A stretch of 64,000 nucleotides of DNA, taken from positions 1,612,001 through 1,676,000 of the forward strand of contig NZ_SNUS01000001.1 of the NCBI RefSeq assembly GCF_012027635.1. Direction: 5' to 3'. Both the position numbers and the translations under genes were made by a program. The notes below the pieces were generated by a model. The model was not told the DNA's origin. It ran no database searches and was given only the letters and a program-made list of their open reading frames with translations. The first letter of the stretch is position 1. The number at the start of each line of letters is the position of its first letter. Shown one piece after another: positions 25,105 through 35,528 of the stretch. Source of the DNA: Thermococcus sp. 21S9. GTDB lineage: Archaea > Methanobacteriota_B > Thermococci > Thermococcales > Thermococcaceae.

Positions 25105-26556
25105 ATGGGGAAGGTAAAGCGTGAGAAGTGGAGCAACGAGTTCAGCGAGTGGTACAACGAGCTCCTCGAAACGGCGGGAATTATCGACAAGCGCTACCCG
25201 GTCAAGGGAATGAACGTCTGGCTTCCGTACGGGCTGAAAATCATGCGCAACATCGAGGCCTTCATAAGGGCCGAGATGGACAGGACCGGCCACGAGGAAG
25301 TTCTGTTCCCGGCGCTCATCCCTGAAACCGAGTTCCAGAAGGAGGCCGAACATATAAAGGGCTTTGAGGACGAGGTTTACTGGGTAACGCATGCAGGCCT
25401 TGACCCCCTCGACGTCAGGCTCATTCTGAGGCCCACGAGCGAAACTGCCATGTACTCAATGTTCTCCCTCTGGATTCGCTCCCACGCGGATTTGCCCTTC
25501 AAGGTATACCAGATAGTCAACGTCTACCGCTACGAAACCAAACACACGAGGCCCCTCATTCGCGTTAGGGAAATCAGCAGGTTCTTCGAGGCCCACACGG
25601 CTCATACCGACTTCGAAGATGCCGAGAGGCAGATAAAGGAGGACCTCGAGATATTCGACCGCCTCGCGAAGTTCCTCGCCCTGCCCTACATAATCTCCAA
25701 GAGACCCGATTGGGACAAGTTCCCCGGTGCCTTCTACTCGCTCGGGGCCGAGATAATGATGCCCGACGGGAGGACGCTCCAGATAGGCACGATGCACAAC
25801 TACAAGCAGAACTTCGCCAAAGCCTACAACATCCAGTACGAGACCGAGAATGGCGACCACGAGTACGTCCACCAGACGACCTTTGGAATGAGCGAGCGCC
25901 TTTTAGCAGCTGTAATAGCGGTTCACGGCGACGACAGCGGAATGGTTCTCCCGCCGACGATAGCGCCGATTCAGGTCGTTATCGTGCCCATTCCGAAGAA
26001 AGATGCGAGCGTTGACGTCTTCGCCTACGCGAGGGAGATAGCCGAGGAGCTGAGGAAAGCGGGCTTCAGGGTGCATGTGGACGAGCGCGACATAAGGCCT
26101 GGAAGGAAGTACTACGACTGGGAGCTGAAGGGCGTTCCCCTGAGAATAGAGGTCGGCCCGAGGGACGTCGAGGGAAGGAAAGCCGTCCTCGCGAGGCGCG
26201 ACACCTTCGAGAAGGTAACCGTCGAGCGCGATAACATAGTCGAGGAAGTAGAGAAGACCCTCGATTCGATCCACGAGAACCTCTACAACCGCGCCAAGGA
26301 GTTCCTCGAGAGCCACATCAAACGCGTTGATACGATTGAGGAAGCCAAGGCCGTCTTCGAGGACAGGCGCGGAATAGTCGAGATTCCATGGTGCGGTGAC
26401 GAGGAGTGCGGGCTTAAAATGGAAGAGGACCTCGACGCGAAGATGCTCGGAACGCCCTACCCGGAGGAGAAAGCCAGAGAGGGCATCGAAGGCAAGAAGT
26501 GCCCGGTCTGCGGTAGGGAAGCGAAGTTCGTGGCGAGGTTTGCGAGAACCTACTGA
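25105..26556 (+). CDS. proS: Prolyl-tRNA synthetase, archaeal/eukaryotic type
   Basis: A 483-residue class II synthetase. It has motif 2 region [27 protein letters not shown], the motif 3 region [10 protein letters not shown] and the anticodon-binding domain after residue 290. The C-terminal zinc domain shows CGDEECG and CPVCGRE and ends with the conserved YARTY-like tail (FARTY). The ATG at 25105 follows GGTGGT; TATA GAAAGCTTAAAAACTCC lies at 25061-25077. Cytoplasmic. Confidence 0.96.
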   Translation: MGKVKREKWSNEFSEWYNELLETAGIIDKRYPVKGMNVWLPYGLKIMRNIEAFIRAEMDRTGHEEVLFPALIPETEFQKEAEHIKGFEDEVYWVTHAGLDPLDVRLILRPTSETAMYSMFSLWIRSHADLPFKVYQIVNVYRYETKHTRPLIRVREISRFFEAHTAHTDFEDAERQIKEDLEIFDRLAKFLALPYIISKRPDWDKFPGAFYSLGAEIMMPDGRTLQIGTMHNYKQNFAKAYNIQYETENGDHEYVHQTTFGMSERLLAAVIAVHGDDSGMVLPPTIAPIQVVIVPIPKKDASVDVFAYAREIAEELRKAGFRVHVDERDIRPGRKYYDWELKGVPLRIEVGPRDVEGRKAVLARRDTFEKVTVERDNIVEEVEKTLDSIHENLYNRAKEFLESHIKRVDTIEEAKAVFEDRRGIVEIPWCGDEECGLKMEEDLDAKMLGTPYPEEKAREGIEGKKCPVCGREAKFVARFARTY

Positions 26557-26573
26557 TTCTTTTCCCTCCGCTA

Positions 26574-26604
26574 CCCTTTTAAACAATTTACTGCAAAGTA
26601 AATT
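26574..26604 (+). promoter_or_regulatory. TATA plus 20-bp palindrome before the DUF234 ATPase
   Basis: CCTTTTAAAC at 26575-26584 is a TATA candidate. Immediately after it is AATTTACT-GCAA-AGTAAATT (26585-26604), a perfect 8-4-8 inverted repeat between TATA and the TTG start. Such a position suits a repressor, perhaps autoregulation by the ATPase itself. Confidence 0.5.
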
Positions 26605-26617
26605 ATTGGTGGGTAAA

Positions 26618-28000
26618 TTGTCTCGCAGGTTCATAGACAGGGAACGGGAAATCGGGCTCCTTGAGAGGAGACTTGAGAGCGGGAGTGCTGAGTTCGTGGT
26701 AATCTACGGAAGGAGAAGGGTCGGGAAGACTGCCCTAATAACGGAGTTTTTGAGGAGACACGGAGGTATATACATCCTCGCGAGGGAAACGAGCGAGCTT
26801 GAGAACCTCAGGCGGTTCTCGGAGAGGATTGCCTCTTACTTCAGGGACGACGTCCTTCTCAAAAATCCATTCCGCAACTGGGATGCCCTATTTGAGTACC
26901 TCTATCAAAAAAGCAGGAAAGAAAGGCTAATCGTGGCAATAGACGAGTTCCCATACCTCGTTCTTTCGAACAAAGCCCTGCCCTCAATTCTTCAGGACTA
27001 CTGGGATACCAAGTTCTCGGAGGGAAAGCTTTACCTTATAATAAGCGGCTCAAGCGTTTCGATGATGGAAGGCCTTTTAGGATACAAGAGCCCGCTTTAC
27101 GGCAGGAGAACCGGCCAGCTGAGGGTAAAGCCCCTCGACTTCTTCAGCGCGAGGGAATTTCTCCCCCGTTTTTCGATGGAGGACTTCGTTAGAGTCTATT
27201 CAATCCTCGGGGGAACCCCCGCCTATCTTCTTGAGTTCGACGATGGGCTCAGCGTTGAGGAGAACCTCACCGAGAACTACTTCAGACAGGACAGTCTCCT
27301 CTACGGCGACGCCGAGTTCGTCCTTAGGGAAGAGCTTGAGAGGCCAAGGCTCTACTTCGCCGTTCTTGAGGCAATTGCGAGGGGAAGAACGACCCTCGGC
27401 GAGATAATGAACGAGACCGGCCTCGAGAGGGGAACGGTTGGGAAGTACCTGTCAGTTCTGATTAACCTCGGAATCGTGAGACGGGAAGTTCCGGTAACGG
27501 AGAGCAAAAAGAGCAGAAAGGGACGGTACTACATTGACGACCCCTACTTTTCGTTCTGGTTTAGGTACGTTCATCCCAACGCCGATTTAATCGAGACCGG
27601 AAACGGCGACATGCTCACGAGGCTCGTTATGAAGGATTTGGACGAACACGTCGGGAGGATTTTTGAAGAGGTTGCCAGACAGTTTCTGCTGAAAATTAAG
27701 GAGAAACTCCCTCTGAAACCGACGAGGGTTGGACGGTGGTGGCGGAAGGGCGAGGAGATTGACCTCGTTGCGATGGATGAGGTTGAGAAGAAGGTCCTCC
27801 TGATAGAGGTTAAATGGAGAGACCTGAGTGAGAGGGACGCCAGAAAGGTCTTTGATGGGCTCGATAGGAAGTCAAAGCTTATGGGCCTGGCCGGATGGGA
27901 GTTCCACTTCGGGATAATCGCCAGAAGCGTGGAATCCAAAGAAGAGCTGAGGAAACTCGGCTTCGTGTGGGACCTTAGGGATATGGAGGTGTTAAAATGA
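26618..28000 (+). CDS. Archaeal ATPase with DUF234 C-terminal domain
   Basis: A 460-residue protein of the archaeal STAND-like ATPase family. Order: FIDREREIGLLERRL lead, Walker A YGRRRVGKTAL (about residue 30), Walker B VAIDEFPYL, sensor IISGSSVSMME, and winged-helix region TGLERGTVGKYLSVL. The C-terminal DUF234 has a restriction-endonuclease-like core (GEEIDLVA, LLIEVKW). The family is multi-copy in Thermococcales and its role is unknown; the nuclease-like core suggests DNA handling. The start is a TTG at 26618 with GGTGGG before it; upstream frames run into proS. It overlaps the next gene by ATGA. Confidence 0.85.
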   Translation: MSRRFIDREREIGLLERRLESGSAEFVVIYGRRRVGKTALITEFLRRHGGIYILARETSELENLRRFSERIASYFRDDVLLKNPFRNWDALFEYLYQKSRKERLIVAIDEFPYLVLSNKALPSILQDYWDTKFSEGKLYLIISGSSVSMMEGLLGYKSPLYGRRTGQLRVKPLDFFSAREFLPRFSMEDFVRVYSILGGTPAYLLEFDDGLSVEENLTENYFRQDSLLYGDAEFVLREELERPRLYFAVLEAIARGRTTLGEIMNETGLERGTVGKYLSVLINLGIVRREVPVTESKKSRKGRYYIDDPYFSFWFRYVHPNADLIETGNGDMLTRLVMKDLDEHVGRIFEEVARQFLLKIKEKLPLKPTRVGRWWRKGEEIDLVAMDEVEKKVLLIEVKWRDLSERDARKVFDGLDRKSKLMGLAGWEFHFGIIARSVESKEELRKLGFVWDLRDMEVLK

Positions 28001-29601
28001 TTCTCGGAGTCCACGACGGCCACGACGCCGGGGCTGTTCTGATAGACGGCGAGAAGATTTTCGCGGTGAACGAGGAGCGCCTAAACCGGGTCAAGAAGTA
28101 CAGGGGCTTTCCCGAGCTGAGCATCAAGGCCGTTCTTGAGATGGCCGGAGCAAGCCCGGAGGACGTTGAGGTAATAGCCGTCGCCGGGATTTTCAGGAAG
28201 GGGAAGAGGCTCTTAGAGCTCGAAAAAAGGTTGGAGGCCATCTTCGGCCCGGAGTTCAAGAGAAAGGTCCTCTTCGTCGAGCACCATCTCGCTCACTCCG
28301 CTTCTGCTTACTACACCTCGGGCTGGCGCGAGGCCTTAGCGGTTAGCATAGACGCCGCTGGGGACGGTCTAAGCTCCTCGATTTACGTGGCGAGAGACGG
28401 CGAGATGATTAGGATAGCGCAGAGCACTTACATTGACTCCCTTGGCGACTTCTACGCCTCGGTTACGGAGCTTTTAGGATTCAAGCCGATGCGCCACGAG
28501 GGAAAGGTGATGAGCCTCGCCTCCTACGGACGGCCGGCCTATGATTTGAGCGCGATTATCGAGCTGAACGGACTGACCTTTGAAAACCACCTCAAGGTCA
28601 TCGGCGTTGAGGCAACCAAAAAGCTGGCCGAGTTCTTCGGCTATCCGCTCTCAAAGGCGAAAGAAATTGCCAACCAGATGAAGCGCGGGAAGCTCGACGG
28701 CGAGCTCCAGAGGAAGGCCATCGAGATAGCGGCGAGCGCTCAGAGACACCTTGAAAAGCTCCTCGAGGAGCTCGGCGTTAAGCTGAGTTTGAAGGACCTT
28801 CCTTTAGCCTACGCCGGTGGTGTGGCTCAGAACGTCAAGGCCAACGCAGTCCTTAGGAGAATCTTCGGGGACAATAACCTGTGGGTCTTCCCCGCGATGG
28901 ACGACGGCGGATTAGCTTTCGGCTCCGCGATATTCGTCAGGGCCCAGCTCGAGAGGCTCGACGGAAAATGGAAGCCCTTCAAGCTCGAGCACGTCTACCT
29001 CGGCCCGTCCTACGGGAGGGCTTACGTTGAGGAGTTCCTGAGGAAGGAGGGGCTCGAGTTTGAGGAAGTCAACGAAAAGTTCATTGCCGACGTCCTGAGT
29101 GAGGGGAAGCTCGTCGGCTTCTTCCAGGAGGCGATGGAGTTCGGACCGAGGGCCCTTGGCAACCGCTCGATTCTGGCGAATCCTTCCGACGAAAAGGTTA
29201 AGGAGAGGCTCAACTTAGCCCTCAAAAGGGACGTCTTCCAGCCCTTCGCACCATCTCTGCTCTGGGAGAAGGCCGAGGAATACCTTGAAGACCTTGAAGG
29301 GAAGCCGAACGAGTTCATGACGATGAGCTACACCGCGAGCGAAGAGTTCCGGAAGCTTGCTCCAGCTGTTATTCACGTGGACGGCACGACGAGGCCTCAA
29401 GCAGTGAGGAAAGAGGTGAATCCGAGCTACTACGGAATCATCAAAGCATTCGAGAGGAGAACCGGCATCGGAGCAGTGCTGAACACGAGCTTCAACATGC
29501 ACGGTGAACCCATAGTGTGCTCACCGGAGGACGCGCTGAGGACGTTTAGAAAGGCCGGACTGGACGTCCTGGTCATGGAGGGCTTGGCCGTCTGGAGGTA
29601 G
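27997..29601 (+). CDS. Carbamoyltransferase (NodU/TobZ/HypF-C type)
   Basis: A 534-residue enzyme of the O-carbamoyltransferase family. The N-terminal Kae1-like ASKHA fold has GVHDGHDAGAVL, the metal motif VEHHLAHSASAYY and IDAAGDG. The C-terminal YrdC-like domain region has FGPRALGNRSILA, with NTSFNMHGEPIV before the end. It probably moves a carbamoyl group from carbamoyl phosphate to a hydroxyl of an unknown acceptor, perhaps a sugar or a cell-surface or antibiotic-like compound. It overlaps the DUF234 ATPase by four bases. No sugar or secondary-metabolite gene is adjacent, so the acceptor cannot be guessed. Confidence 0.88.
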   Translation: MILGVHDGHDAGAVLIDGEKIFAVNEERLNRVKKYRGFPELSIKAVLEMAGASPEDVEVIAVAGIFRKGKRLLELEKRLEAIFGPEFKRKVLFVEHHLAHSASAYYTSGWREALAVSIDAAGDGLSSSIYVARDGEMIRIAQSTYIDSLGDFYASVTELLGFKPMRHEGKVMSLASYGRPAYDLSAIIELNGLTFENHLKVIGVEATKKLAEFFGYPLSKAKEIANQMKRGKLDGELQRKAIEIAASAQRHLEKLLEELGVKLSLKDLPLAYAGGVAQNVKANAVLRRIFGDNNLWVFPAMDDGGLAFGSAIFVRAQLERLDGKWKPFKLEHVYLGPSYGRAYVEEFLRKEGLEFEEVNEKFIADVLSEGKLVGFFQEAMEFGPRALGNRSILANPSDEKVKERLNLALKRDVFQPFAPSLLWEKAEEYLEDLEGKPNEFMTMSYTASEEFRKLAPAVIHVDGTTRPQAVRKEVNPSYYGIIKAFERRTGIGAVLNTSFNMHGEPIVCSPEDALRTFRKAGLDVLVMEGLAVWR

Positions 29602-30063
29602 TCAGCTAAAGATGCCAAGGGCAGGTAGGACCGTTATCGCCATGCTCAAGAGCCCGCCGAGGATTAGAGCTGGAACCGTCTGCTTTTTCTCGATTCCGAG
29701 GAGGTAAGCCGCCAAAGCCCCGGTCCATATTCCCGTCCCAGGCAGGGGAATGGCAACGAAAATCGTGAGGCCTATAAAGCCCCACCTCTCCACGTAGGGG
29801 TGTGCCTTTTTTCGAACGCGTTCGACGTAGTAGAGGTAGAGGTGTGCCACCTTTCTGAGGGGCGTTTTTTCGAGCCAGAGCATTATCCGGTCTATGTAGG
29901 GGAGCAGTGCAGGCAGGAGGAGCGAAAGGGTGAGCACACCAAGGGAAGCGCTCAAAAGCGTCTCCCAGAGTGGATACCCCCGTCCGATGCCGTAGACTAT
30001 CGCATATCTTCCTTCAAAGGTCGGCACAAGGGAGAGCAGGAAGACCTCAAGGAAGCTATTCAA
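29602..30063 (-). CDS. Small multi-drug export protein family (COG2426) membrane protein
   Basis: A 153-residue protein with about five hydrophobic segments. The conserved family parts are LVPTFEGRYAIVYGIG near the N-terminus and IPLPGTGIWTGALAAYLLG near the C-terminus, which form re-entrant loops in related DedA-like proteins. Family name aside, the transported compound is unproven. It overlaps the upstream PAP2 gene by eight bases. Confidence 0.82.
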   Translation of the reverse strand: MNSFLEVFLLSLVPTFEGRYAIVYGIGRGYPLWETLLSASLGVLTLSLLLPALLPYIDRIMLWLEKTPLRKVAHLYLYYVERVRKKAHPYVERWGFIGLTIFVAIPLPGTGIWTGALAAYLLGIEKKQTVPALILGGLLSMAITVLPALGIFS

Positions 30064-30673
30064 CGTCGAGCACCCCCAGGCCGAGCCTTGAGATTACCCG
30101 CCTGTAGAGCGGAAGCCACGAGTCCTGGGTGGCCTTGACGATGCTGTAGACCCAGGGAGCGAGGAGCAGGCTGAAGAGGACGTCGCCGAACCAGTGGACG
30201 TGAAGGAGCAACCGCGTCATCGCAACTCCGACCGCGAAGAGAACCGCCAGGGGAGTTGCCCTCTTCCAGCGGTTCGAGGCGTAGACCGCGATTATTGCGC
30301 CTCTGTAGGTGTGGCCCGATGGAAAGGAGAAGCCCCCGTGGTTGCGGGGCCTCGGCTCGTTGATTGCGACCTTGAGAACACCGACTATGACGAGGCCGAC
30401 AAAGGCCGAGACGAGGAAAACGAGCGTCTCCCTCGAGAGCTTTCCCGAGTTCCTGACGTCAAGGTAGATAACAGCGATTGCAAAGGGAACGAGGAACAGG
30501 TCGCTTCCGAAGGCCGTCAGGGCGTTCATCAGGCCCGGGTTCGGTGATGGAAGGAGCGCGTCAACCCGGGAGTTTATGCCGGCCATTAAACCCGTGAGCT
30601 GGAGGATAAGGAGGAGCGCCAGCAACGCCGTGTTCAGCAGGAACTTCCAGTTCTTGAGGGATTCGCTGGGCAT
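30056..30673 (-). CDS. PAP2-family membrane phosphatase
   Basis: A 205-residue protein with about six transmembrane helices and the three phosphatase signatures: KVAINEPRP (KX6RP), FPSGHTYR (PSGH) and TRLLLHVHWFGDV (RX5HX3D). The active site is probably on the outer face. The likely substrate is an isoprenoid or lipid diphosphate. It overlaps the export-protein gene downstream, so both may serve membrane lipid or carrier recycling; that link is inferred only. Confidence 0.88.
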   Translation of the reverse strand: MPSESLKNWKFLLNTALLALLLILQLTGLMAGINSRVDALLPSPNPGLMNALTAFGSDLFLVPFAIAVIYLDVRNSGKLSRETLVFLVSAFVGLVIVGVLKVAINEPRPRNHGGFSFPSGHTYRGAIIAVYASNRWKRATPLAVLFAVGVAMTRLLLHVHWFGDVLFSLLLAPWVYSIVKATQDSWLPLYRRVISRLGLGVLDVE

Positions 30674-30707
30674 GGTTGGAGAAGGTGAGAGTTCCTCAAA
30701 AGCTTTT

Positions 30708-31289
30708 CTAAATCAGTCCCTCGTTGTAGAGGCCGTGGTAAACCTTGAGGAGAGCATTTCGAACTCTCTTCGGCCCGAAGGTTCTGACAGCCTTTCCAAG
30801 GCCTTCGTTGTAAATCCTGCGCATTATGAAGTCCGTTTCGCGGTTGAAGTTGAGCCTGTCCTGGTTTTCGAGGTAGAGGCGCGCTATCTCCTCCGGCTCT
30901 CGGTAGTTGAGTCCCTTGAGCCACTTGAGTGGGATTCCGTCCTTGAAGGTCTTGACGACCTCGAAGCCTATTACCGTGACCTCGTCGTCTCCGTAGAGGT
31001 CTCCATAGATTTTGTTCAGCTCTCGAAGGAGTTCCTTAACGTCCGAGAAGCCGTCGAGCTTGGCATCTTCGTTGGTGAGTTCCCTAACCTTCTTCCGCTC
31101 GACCTTCGTGATTCTGACCTTCGCTATGGCAGTGTCGCTCGGCGTTATCACGAGGTAAACCTCGCTCCCGGGCTTCGCCTCGTAGCTACCGTAGCGTATG
31201 GTTGTAACCTTGTCTCCCCGCAGGATTCTCGACTTGTAGGCGGAGTCAATCAGCATGAACTTCCGAATCTGAACGCTCTTTTTCCTCAT
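30708..31289 (-). CDS. ASCH-domain protein
   Basis: A 193-residue soluble protein. The N-terminal 110 residues look like an ASCH domain, a PUA-like RNA-binding fold ([41 protein letters not shown]). The C-terminal 80 residues are helical and basic. Such proteins are proposed to bind RNA or nucleotides; a target is unknown. It overlaps the HAD gene by 44 bases, if the ATG at 31289 is right; an internal ATG at 31256 would remove most of the overlap. Confidence 0.8.
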   Translation of the reverse strand: MRKKSVQIRKFMLIDSAYKSRILRGDKVTTIRYGSYEAKPGSEVYLVITPSDTAIAKVRITKVERKKVRELTNEDAKLDGFSDVKELLRELNKIYGDLYGDDEVTVIGFEVVKTFKDGIPLKWLKGLNYREPEEIARLYLENQDRLNFNRETDFIMRRIYNEGLGKAVRTFGPKRVRNALLKVYHGLYNEGLI

Positions 31290-31974
31290 TGTTTAGTCCC
31301 CTCACAATCTTCGGAACCTCTTCAAGGCTCTCAATCGTGAAGTCGGCGTAGTCGAGGTAGTCGAGCTCCCGGTCGCGGTATTTTCCATACCTGAACCAGA
31401 CGGTCCTCATCCCCACCTGCTTGGCCCCGTAGATGTCGGAGTAGAGCCTGTCGCCGACCATTATGGCCTCTTCCGGTTTAACACCGAGCTTCTTGAGGGC
31501 CCGCTTAAAAATCTTCGGATGGGGCTTCTTGACGCCGAGGTAATCGGAGATGAAGACGTCGTCAAAGAACTCGTCCAGCTCGAGGCGGAGTATCTTCTCC
31601 CACTGCTTTATCGGGTCGCCGTCGGTGATTATCGCGAGGATGTAACCGTCCTTCTTGAGCTCGAGGAGGACCTTCCTTGCGCCCCGGACGCTCTTCAGGT
31701 AGGCGAACTTCGTGTTGTGGTAGGCTATAACGCCGGAGGCAATCCACTTGGGGTTGTTGGGAAGTTCGAGGCGCCTGAGGAGGTAGTCAAAGTGCCTATT
31801 GAAGTTGCTTCCGTACTCCGCTATCAGTTCAAGGAGCTCATTGTAGGCGGTCTCGAAGTCAACGGGAAGACCGTGGCGTATCATATTCTCTATCGCGTTT
31901 CGACGCGCCATCTCTGCCAAGCGGGTGGTGTCAACAATCGTGTCGTCAAGGTCAAACAGGACGGCCCTAATCAT
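31246..31974 (-). CDS. HAD-superfamily phosphatase
   Basis: A 242-residue hydrolase with all HAD motifs: [11 protein letters not shown] (nucleophile and acid Asp), ITDG (motif II), KKPHPKIF (motif III Lys) and [13 protein letters not shown] (motif IV). The cap is helical, residues 15-95. It resembles the TIGR02253-type archaeal subgroup. The phosphate substrate is unknown. The C-terminus overlaps the ASCH gene. Confidence 0.88.
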   Translation of the reverse strand: MIRAVLFDLDDTIVDTTRLAEMARRNAIENMIRHGLPVDFETAYNELLELIAEYGSNFNRHFDYLLRRLELPNNPKWIASGVIAYHNTKFAYLKSVRGARKVLLELKKDGYILAIITDGDPIKQWEKILRLELDEFFDDVFISDYLGVKKPHPKIFKRALKKLGVKPEEAIMVGDRLYSDIYGAKQVGMRTVWFRYGKYRDRELDYLDYADFTIESLEEVPKIVRGLNNEEKERSDSEVHAD

Positions 31975-32006
31975 ACCCCGACCCCTCGGGTTTCTTCTCC
32001 TCCCAA

Positions 32007-32408
32007 CTATTTAACGTTGCCGATGTCGAGGAAAATTCCTTTCTTCCCTTTGACCTGTTTTTTCGCCTCCCTCATGGCCCTGAAGTACTCATCTTCCCGT
32101 CTCAGCTCATCAAGGAGCTCCTCCAGCGTCCATTTAAGGTTCGTCTCGGTCGTCGTCGCAAAGATTACCCTTCCTTCGGCCAGCTTCCTGACCTCATTTA
32201 TAACCCTCTTGATGCCCTCGTTGTCCAGACCGTGCATAATCAGGAACTTTCCTCCGGCCCAGTCGAGCTTTCCGCCCTCCGTTGTCCTCTCGAGTATCTC
32301 CGCCGGGGTGAGCTTTCTGAAGTGCTCGGGAACCGGCAGAACCGGGTAACCGAGCTCTGCAATCCTCTCAATTTCATCCTCGGTAAAACCCACCAGGAGC
32401 AACTTCAT
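32007..32408 (-). CDS. DUF3783 family protein
   Basis: A 133-residue soluble protein whose core [19 protein letters not shown] and [20 protein letters not shown] matches the DUF3783 family as I know it. The C-terminus is basic. No catalytic residues are evident. It overlaps the sirtuin gene by four bases (ATGA), so it is translated with it. Confidence 0.75.
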   Translation of the reverse strand: MKLLLVGFTEDEIERIAELGYPVLPVPEHFRKLTPAEILERTTEGGKLDWAGGKFLIMHGLDNEGIKRVINEVRKLAEGRVIFATTTETNLKWTLEELLDELRREDEYFRAMREAKKQVKGKKGIFLDIGNVK

Positions 32409-33157
32409 TTCAATCCCCTCACGAGCTCAACGAGCTTTGGAAGTACTTCGCCTGCCTTCCCGCGCAGGAAGACGTCCGCTATCGGCGTTATTCCACTCCT
32501 CTCGACGTTCACCTCTATAACCCTTCCGCCCCTCTCCTTGACGATGTATGGTATGTAAGCGGCGGGATAAACAACTCCGCTCGTCCCGATGACGATGACA
32601 GTATCTGCCTTCTCCGCCAGTCGAAAGGCCTCTTCTAAGGCATCCCTCGGCAGGGCCTCTCCGAACCAGACCACGTCGGGTCTGAGGAGAGAACCACAGC
32701 GGGGGCACTTCGGGAGATCCGTTGAGTCCACGAACTCATAGACCCGACCTCTTTCCTTCAGGTTCTCCCTGTAATCGCAGGAGGTACAGCGAACCCGAAA
32801 GATGTTTCCGTGGAGCTCTATCAGGTTCCTTGTCCCCGCCTCGCGGTGCAAATCGTCAACGTTCTGGGTTATCACCGCCCTGAGGATTCCCATCCGTTCG
32901 AGCTCCGCAAGGGCGTAATGAGCGGGGTTCGGCTTCGCATCCAGAATCCTGCGCATCCTCCACCGGTAGAATTCCCAGACGAGGTGGGGGTCCCGCTTGA
33001 AGGCCTCTGGCGTTGCGAGCTCCTCCGGCCGGTAGCGTTTCCACAGGCCGTTGAAACCCCTGAACGTTGGCACACCACTCTCAGCGCTGATTCCTGCACC
33101 GGTAAAGGCTATCGCAAAGCGCGACCTCGCCAGAATTTTAGCGGCGTGGCTCAGCAT
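32405..33157 (-). CDS. cobB: Sir2-type NAD-dependent deacylase
   Basis: A 250-residue sirtuin. NAD-binding and catalytic motifs: [29 protein letters not shown] and ELHGNIF (catalytic His). The zinc site is CTSCDY ... CPRCGS. Y-x-x-R is present in EFYRWRMRR, as in class III desuccinylase-type sirtuins. It may deacylate the DNA-binding protein Alba or metabolic enzymes; this is family knowledge from other archaea. The ATG at 33157 has no ribosome binding site but a TATA (TTTTTAAG, near 33178-33185) about 25 bases upstream, so it is probably leaderless. Confidence 0.94.
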   Translation of the reverse strand: MLSHAAKILARSRFAIAFTGAGISAESGVPTFRGFNGLWKRYRPEELATPEAFKRDPHLVWEFYRWRMRRILDAKPNPAHYALAELERMGILRAVITQNVDDLHREAGTRNLIELHGNIFRVRCTSCDYRENLKERGRVYEFVDSTDLPKCPRCGSLLRPDVVWFGEALPRDALEEAFRLAEKADTVIVIGTSGVVYPAAYIPYIVKERGGRVIEVNVERSGITPIADVFLRGKAGEVLPKLVELVRGLK

Positions 33158-33290
33158 GGTTGTATCTCGACCGGAAACTTAAAAATTCTATCCAATCCCC
33201 GGGGTGGTCGAAGGATATTAGAAACCTCCTTCAACCTTTCGAGCGAGGGTTTAAATTGTGTTCATCGGGACATTGTGCGGGGGTGAGAGG

Positions 33291-34478
33291 ATGCCCGTTT
33301 CGGAAGGAGTTGAGAGAAGGAAGGTTACCACCTCACACGGTCGTTATTACTCGGCCCGTATAGCGGCGCAGAGGAGAAAAAAGCTCATCCTGATTCAGAA
33401 CCTCCGGAAGAGGAAAGCCGTGAGGGGTCTCAGGGTAAGCACGATTCGCGTTGAGAAGAAGCGCATAACCAAAGGAGAGGCACTGGCCATCCTCGTGGGG
33501 ACGCAGATAGGTGCGGGAGTGCTGGGACTGCCTTACGCGGCGAGTAAGGTCGGCCTCATACCGGCACTGGCGGTGCTCATCGGTGTGATGTTCCTGATGC
33601 TCTGGACCGGCTTCATCGTCCTCAAGTTCTCCGCCGGAATGGGCGGGGCGCAGATGAGCACCATAGCCCAGCGCGTCCTCGGAAAGGCCGGTGGCTGGCT
33701 GATGTACGTCAGCATCTTCATCATGAGCTTTGGGGCAATCCTCGCCTACATAGCGGGAATGGGAAGCGTCTTTGCGAACCTCTTCGGGATAAGCGAAACG
33801 GCCGGAGCGTTCATATTCTGGGTTCTCGCCTCGATAGTCGTTTACCGCGGTCTTGAGGCGAGCGGAAAGACCGAGCTGGCGATGAGCTACGTCATGCTCG
33901 CCCTCTTCATAGCGGTCACCCTCATGCTGATTCCCCACGCGAAGCTCAGCAACGGCCTCTACACTGACCTCTCGGGAATCCTCAGCATAACGGGCGTTGC
34001 CATCTTCGCCCTCGGTTGCCACACGGTAATTCCAGACGTCTACAAGGGCCTCGGAAGCTACGAGGAGACCAAGAAGGTCCTCGTCTGGGCCTTCATCATC
34101 CCGACGGCCATCTACGCGGTATTCATGGTCGCCTTCCTCCTCGCCTTCGGCAGGAACACGCCCCAGATAGCCACGCAGGGCCTTGAGCTCCTCTACGGGC
34201 ACATTGGAAAAATCATCGGAAACCTCATTCCACTCCTTGCAATAACCACGAGCTACATCGGAATCGCCCTTGCACAGCAGAGCAACAACGAGGAGTTCGT
34301 CAAGCTCAAGAGGCCGATAGCATGGGGCCTGACGGTTATTCCGCCTGCAATCGTATACTTCGCCGGCGTAAAGAACTTCGCTGACGTCTTGGCCTTCGCC
34401 GGTGACACCGGAGACATGATGGCCTTCATAATCCTACCAATACTCATCTGGCTCGTTGACAAGCTGAGAAAACGCTAA
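33291..34478 (+). CDS. Amino acid permease (HAAAP/AAAP type)
   Basis: A 395-residue transporter. A basic cytoplasmic lead of about 60 residues ([16 protein letters not shown]) precedes the first helix. The first transmembrane helix has the family motif [20 protein letters not shown], with the unwound GxGVLGLP segment that binds substrate. About eleven helices follow. Close relatives take up aromatic or small neutral amino acids with H+ or Na+. The ATG at 33291 has GGGGGTGAG upstream, and TTTAAATT near 33250 is a TATA candidate; the long lead is therefore probably real. Confidence 0.85.
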   Translation: MPVSEGVERRKVTTSHGRYYSARIAAQRRKKLILIQNLRKRKAVRGLRVSTIRVEKKRITKGEALAILVGTQIGAGVLGLPYAASKVGLIPALAVLIGVMFLMLWTGFIVLKFSAGMGGAQMSTIAQRVLGKAGGWLMYVSIFIMSFGAILAYIAGMGSVFANLFGISETAGAFIFWVLASIVVYRGLEASGKTELAMSYVMLALFIAVTLMLIPHAKLSNGLYTDLSGILSITGVAIFALGCHTVIPDVYKGLGSYEETKKVLVWAFIIPTAIYAVFMVAFLLAFGRNTPQIATQGLELLYGHIGKIIGNLIPLLAITTSYIGIALAQQSNNEEFVKLKRPIAWGLTVIPPAIVYFAGVKNFADVLAFAGDTGDMMAFIILPILIWLVDKLRKR

Positions 34479-34512
34479 AAGCTTCTCCCCTTTTCTTTAT
34501 CCGGTGGTGGTC

Positions 34513-35514
34513 ATGCCGAGGGTTTTCATCACGCGCGCGATTCCCGAGAACGGCATCGAGCTTTTGAAGGAGCACTTCGAGGTCGAGGTCTGGCCGGAGG
34601 AGAGGGAAATTCCCCGGGAAGTTCTCCTCGAGAAGGTCCGCGATGCTGACGCACTCGTCACGATGCTCAGCGAGAGGATTGACAGAGAGGTCTTCGACAA
34701 CGCCCCGAAGCTCAGAATCGTCGCGAACTACGCGGTCGGCTACGACAACATAGACGTTGAAGAGGCGACGCGGAGGGGAATCTACGTAACGAACACTCCT
34801 GATGTCCTCACCGACGCAACGGCTGACTTCGCGTGGACGCTTCTCCTAGCGACGGCGAGACGCTTAATCGAGGCCGATAACTTCACGCGCTCCGGCGAGT
34901 GGAAGAAGCGCGGTATTGCCTGGCACCCGCGCTGGTTCTTGGGCTACGACGTCTACGGCAAAACCATCGGAATCATCGGCTTCGGCAGAATCGGGCAGGC
35001 GGTGGCGAGAAGGGCCAAGGGCTTCGGCATGAGAATCCTCTACTACTCGAGGAGGAGAAAGCCAGAAGCGGAGAAGGAACTCAACGCAGAGTTCAAGCCC
35101 CTCGACGAGCTCCTGAGCGAGAGCGACTTCGTGGTTCTGGCGGTTCCCCTGACTAAGGAAACCTACCACATGATAGGCGAGAATGAATTTAGACTCATGA
35201 AGGAAACGGCAATTCTCGTGAACATAGCGCGCGGAAAGGTCGTTGACACCGACGCGCTCATCAGGGCCCTTAGGGAGGGCTGGATTGCCGGGGCCGGTCT
35301 CGACGTCTACGAGGAGGAGCCGTACTACAACGAAGAGCTATTCAGCCTGAAGAACGTGGTCTTGGCGCCCCACATCGGTAGCGCGACCTTTGGAGCGAGG
35401 AAAGGAATGGCCGAGCTCGTGGCGAGGAATCTCATCGCGTTCAAGAACGGTCAAATCCCGCCGACGCTCGTGAACAGAGAAGTGGTGAAGGTCAGGAAGC
35501 CGGGGTTCGGCTGA
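34513..35514 (+). CDS. gyaR: Glyoxylate reductase
   Basis: A 333-residue NAD(H)-dependent 2-hydroxyacid dehydrogenase closely resembling the Thermococcus glyoxylate reductase. Coenzyme loop [13 protein letters not shown]; Arg in NIARGKVVD; Glu in YEEEPYY; His in [12 protein letters not shown]. It reduces glyoxylate to glycolate and also hydroxypyruvate. The ATG at 34513 is preferred over the GTG at 34504, since GGTGGTGG precedes it. Convergent with the DUF72 gene across a C/D-box RNA. Confidence 0.93.
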   Translation: MPRVFITRAIPENGIELLKEHFEVEVWPEEREIPREVLLEKVRDADALVTMLSERIDREVFDNAPKLRIVANYAVGYDNIDVEEATRRGIYVTNTPDVLTDATADFAWTLLLATARRLIEADNFTRSGEWKKRGIAWHPRWFLGYDVYGKTIGIIGFGRIGQAVARRAKGFGMRILYYSRRRKPEAEKELNAEFKPLDELLSESDFVVLAVPLTKETYHMIGENEFRLMKETAILVNIARGKVVDTDALIRALREGWIAGAGLDVYEEEPYYNEELFSLKNVVLAPHIGSATFGARKGMAELVARNLIAFKNGQIPPTLVNREVVKVRKPGFG

Positions 35515-35528
35515 ACCCCTTCCTTTTT

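Noticed and set aside
26396-26617. N-terminal extension of the DUF234 ATPase through the proS end.
   Set aside because: Shadow frame of proS; the TTG at 26618 has GGTGGG upstream and starts the family's usual FIDRERE region.
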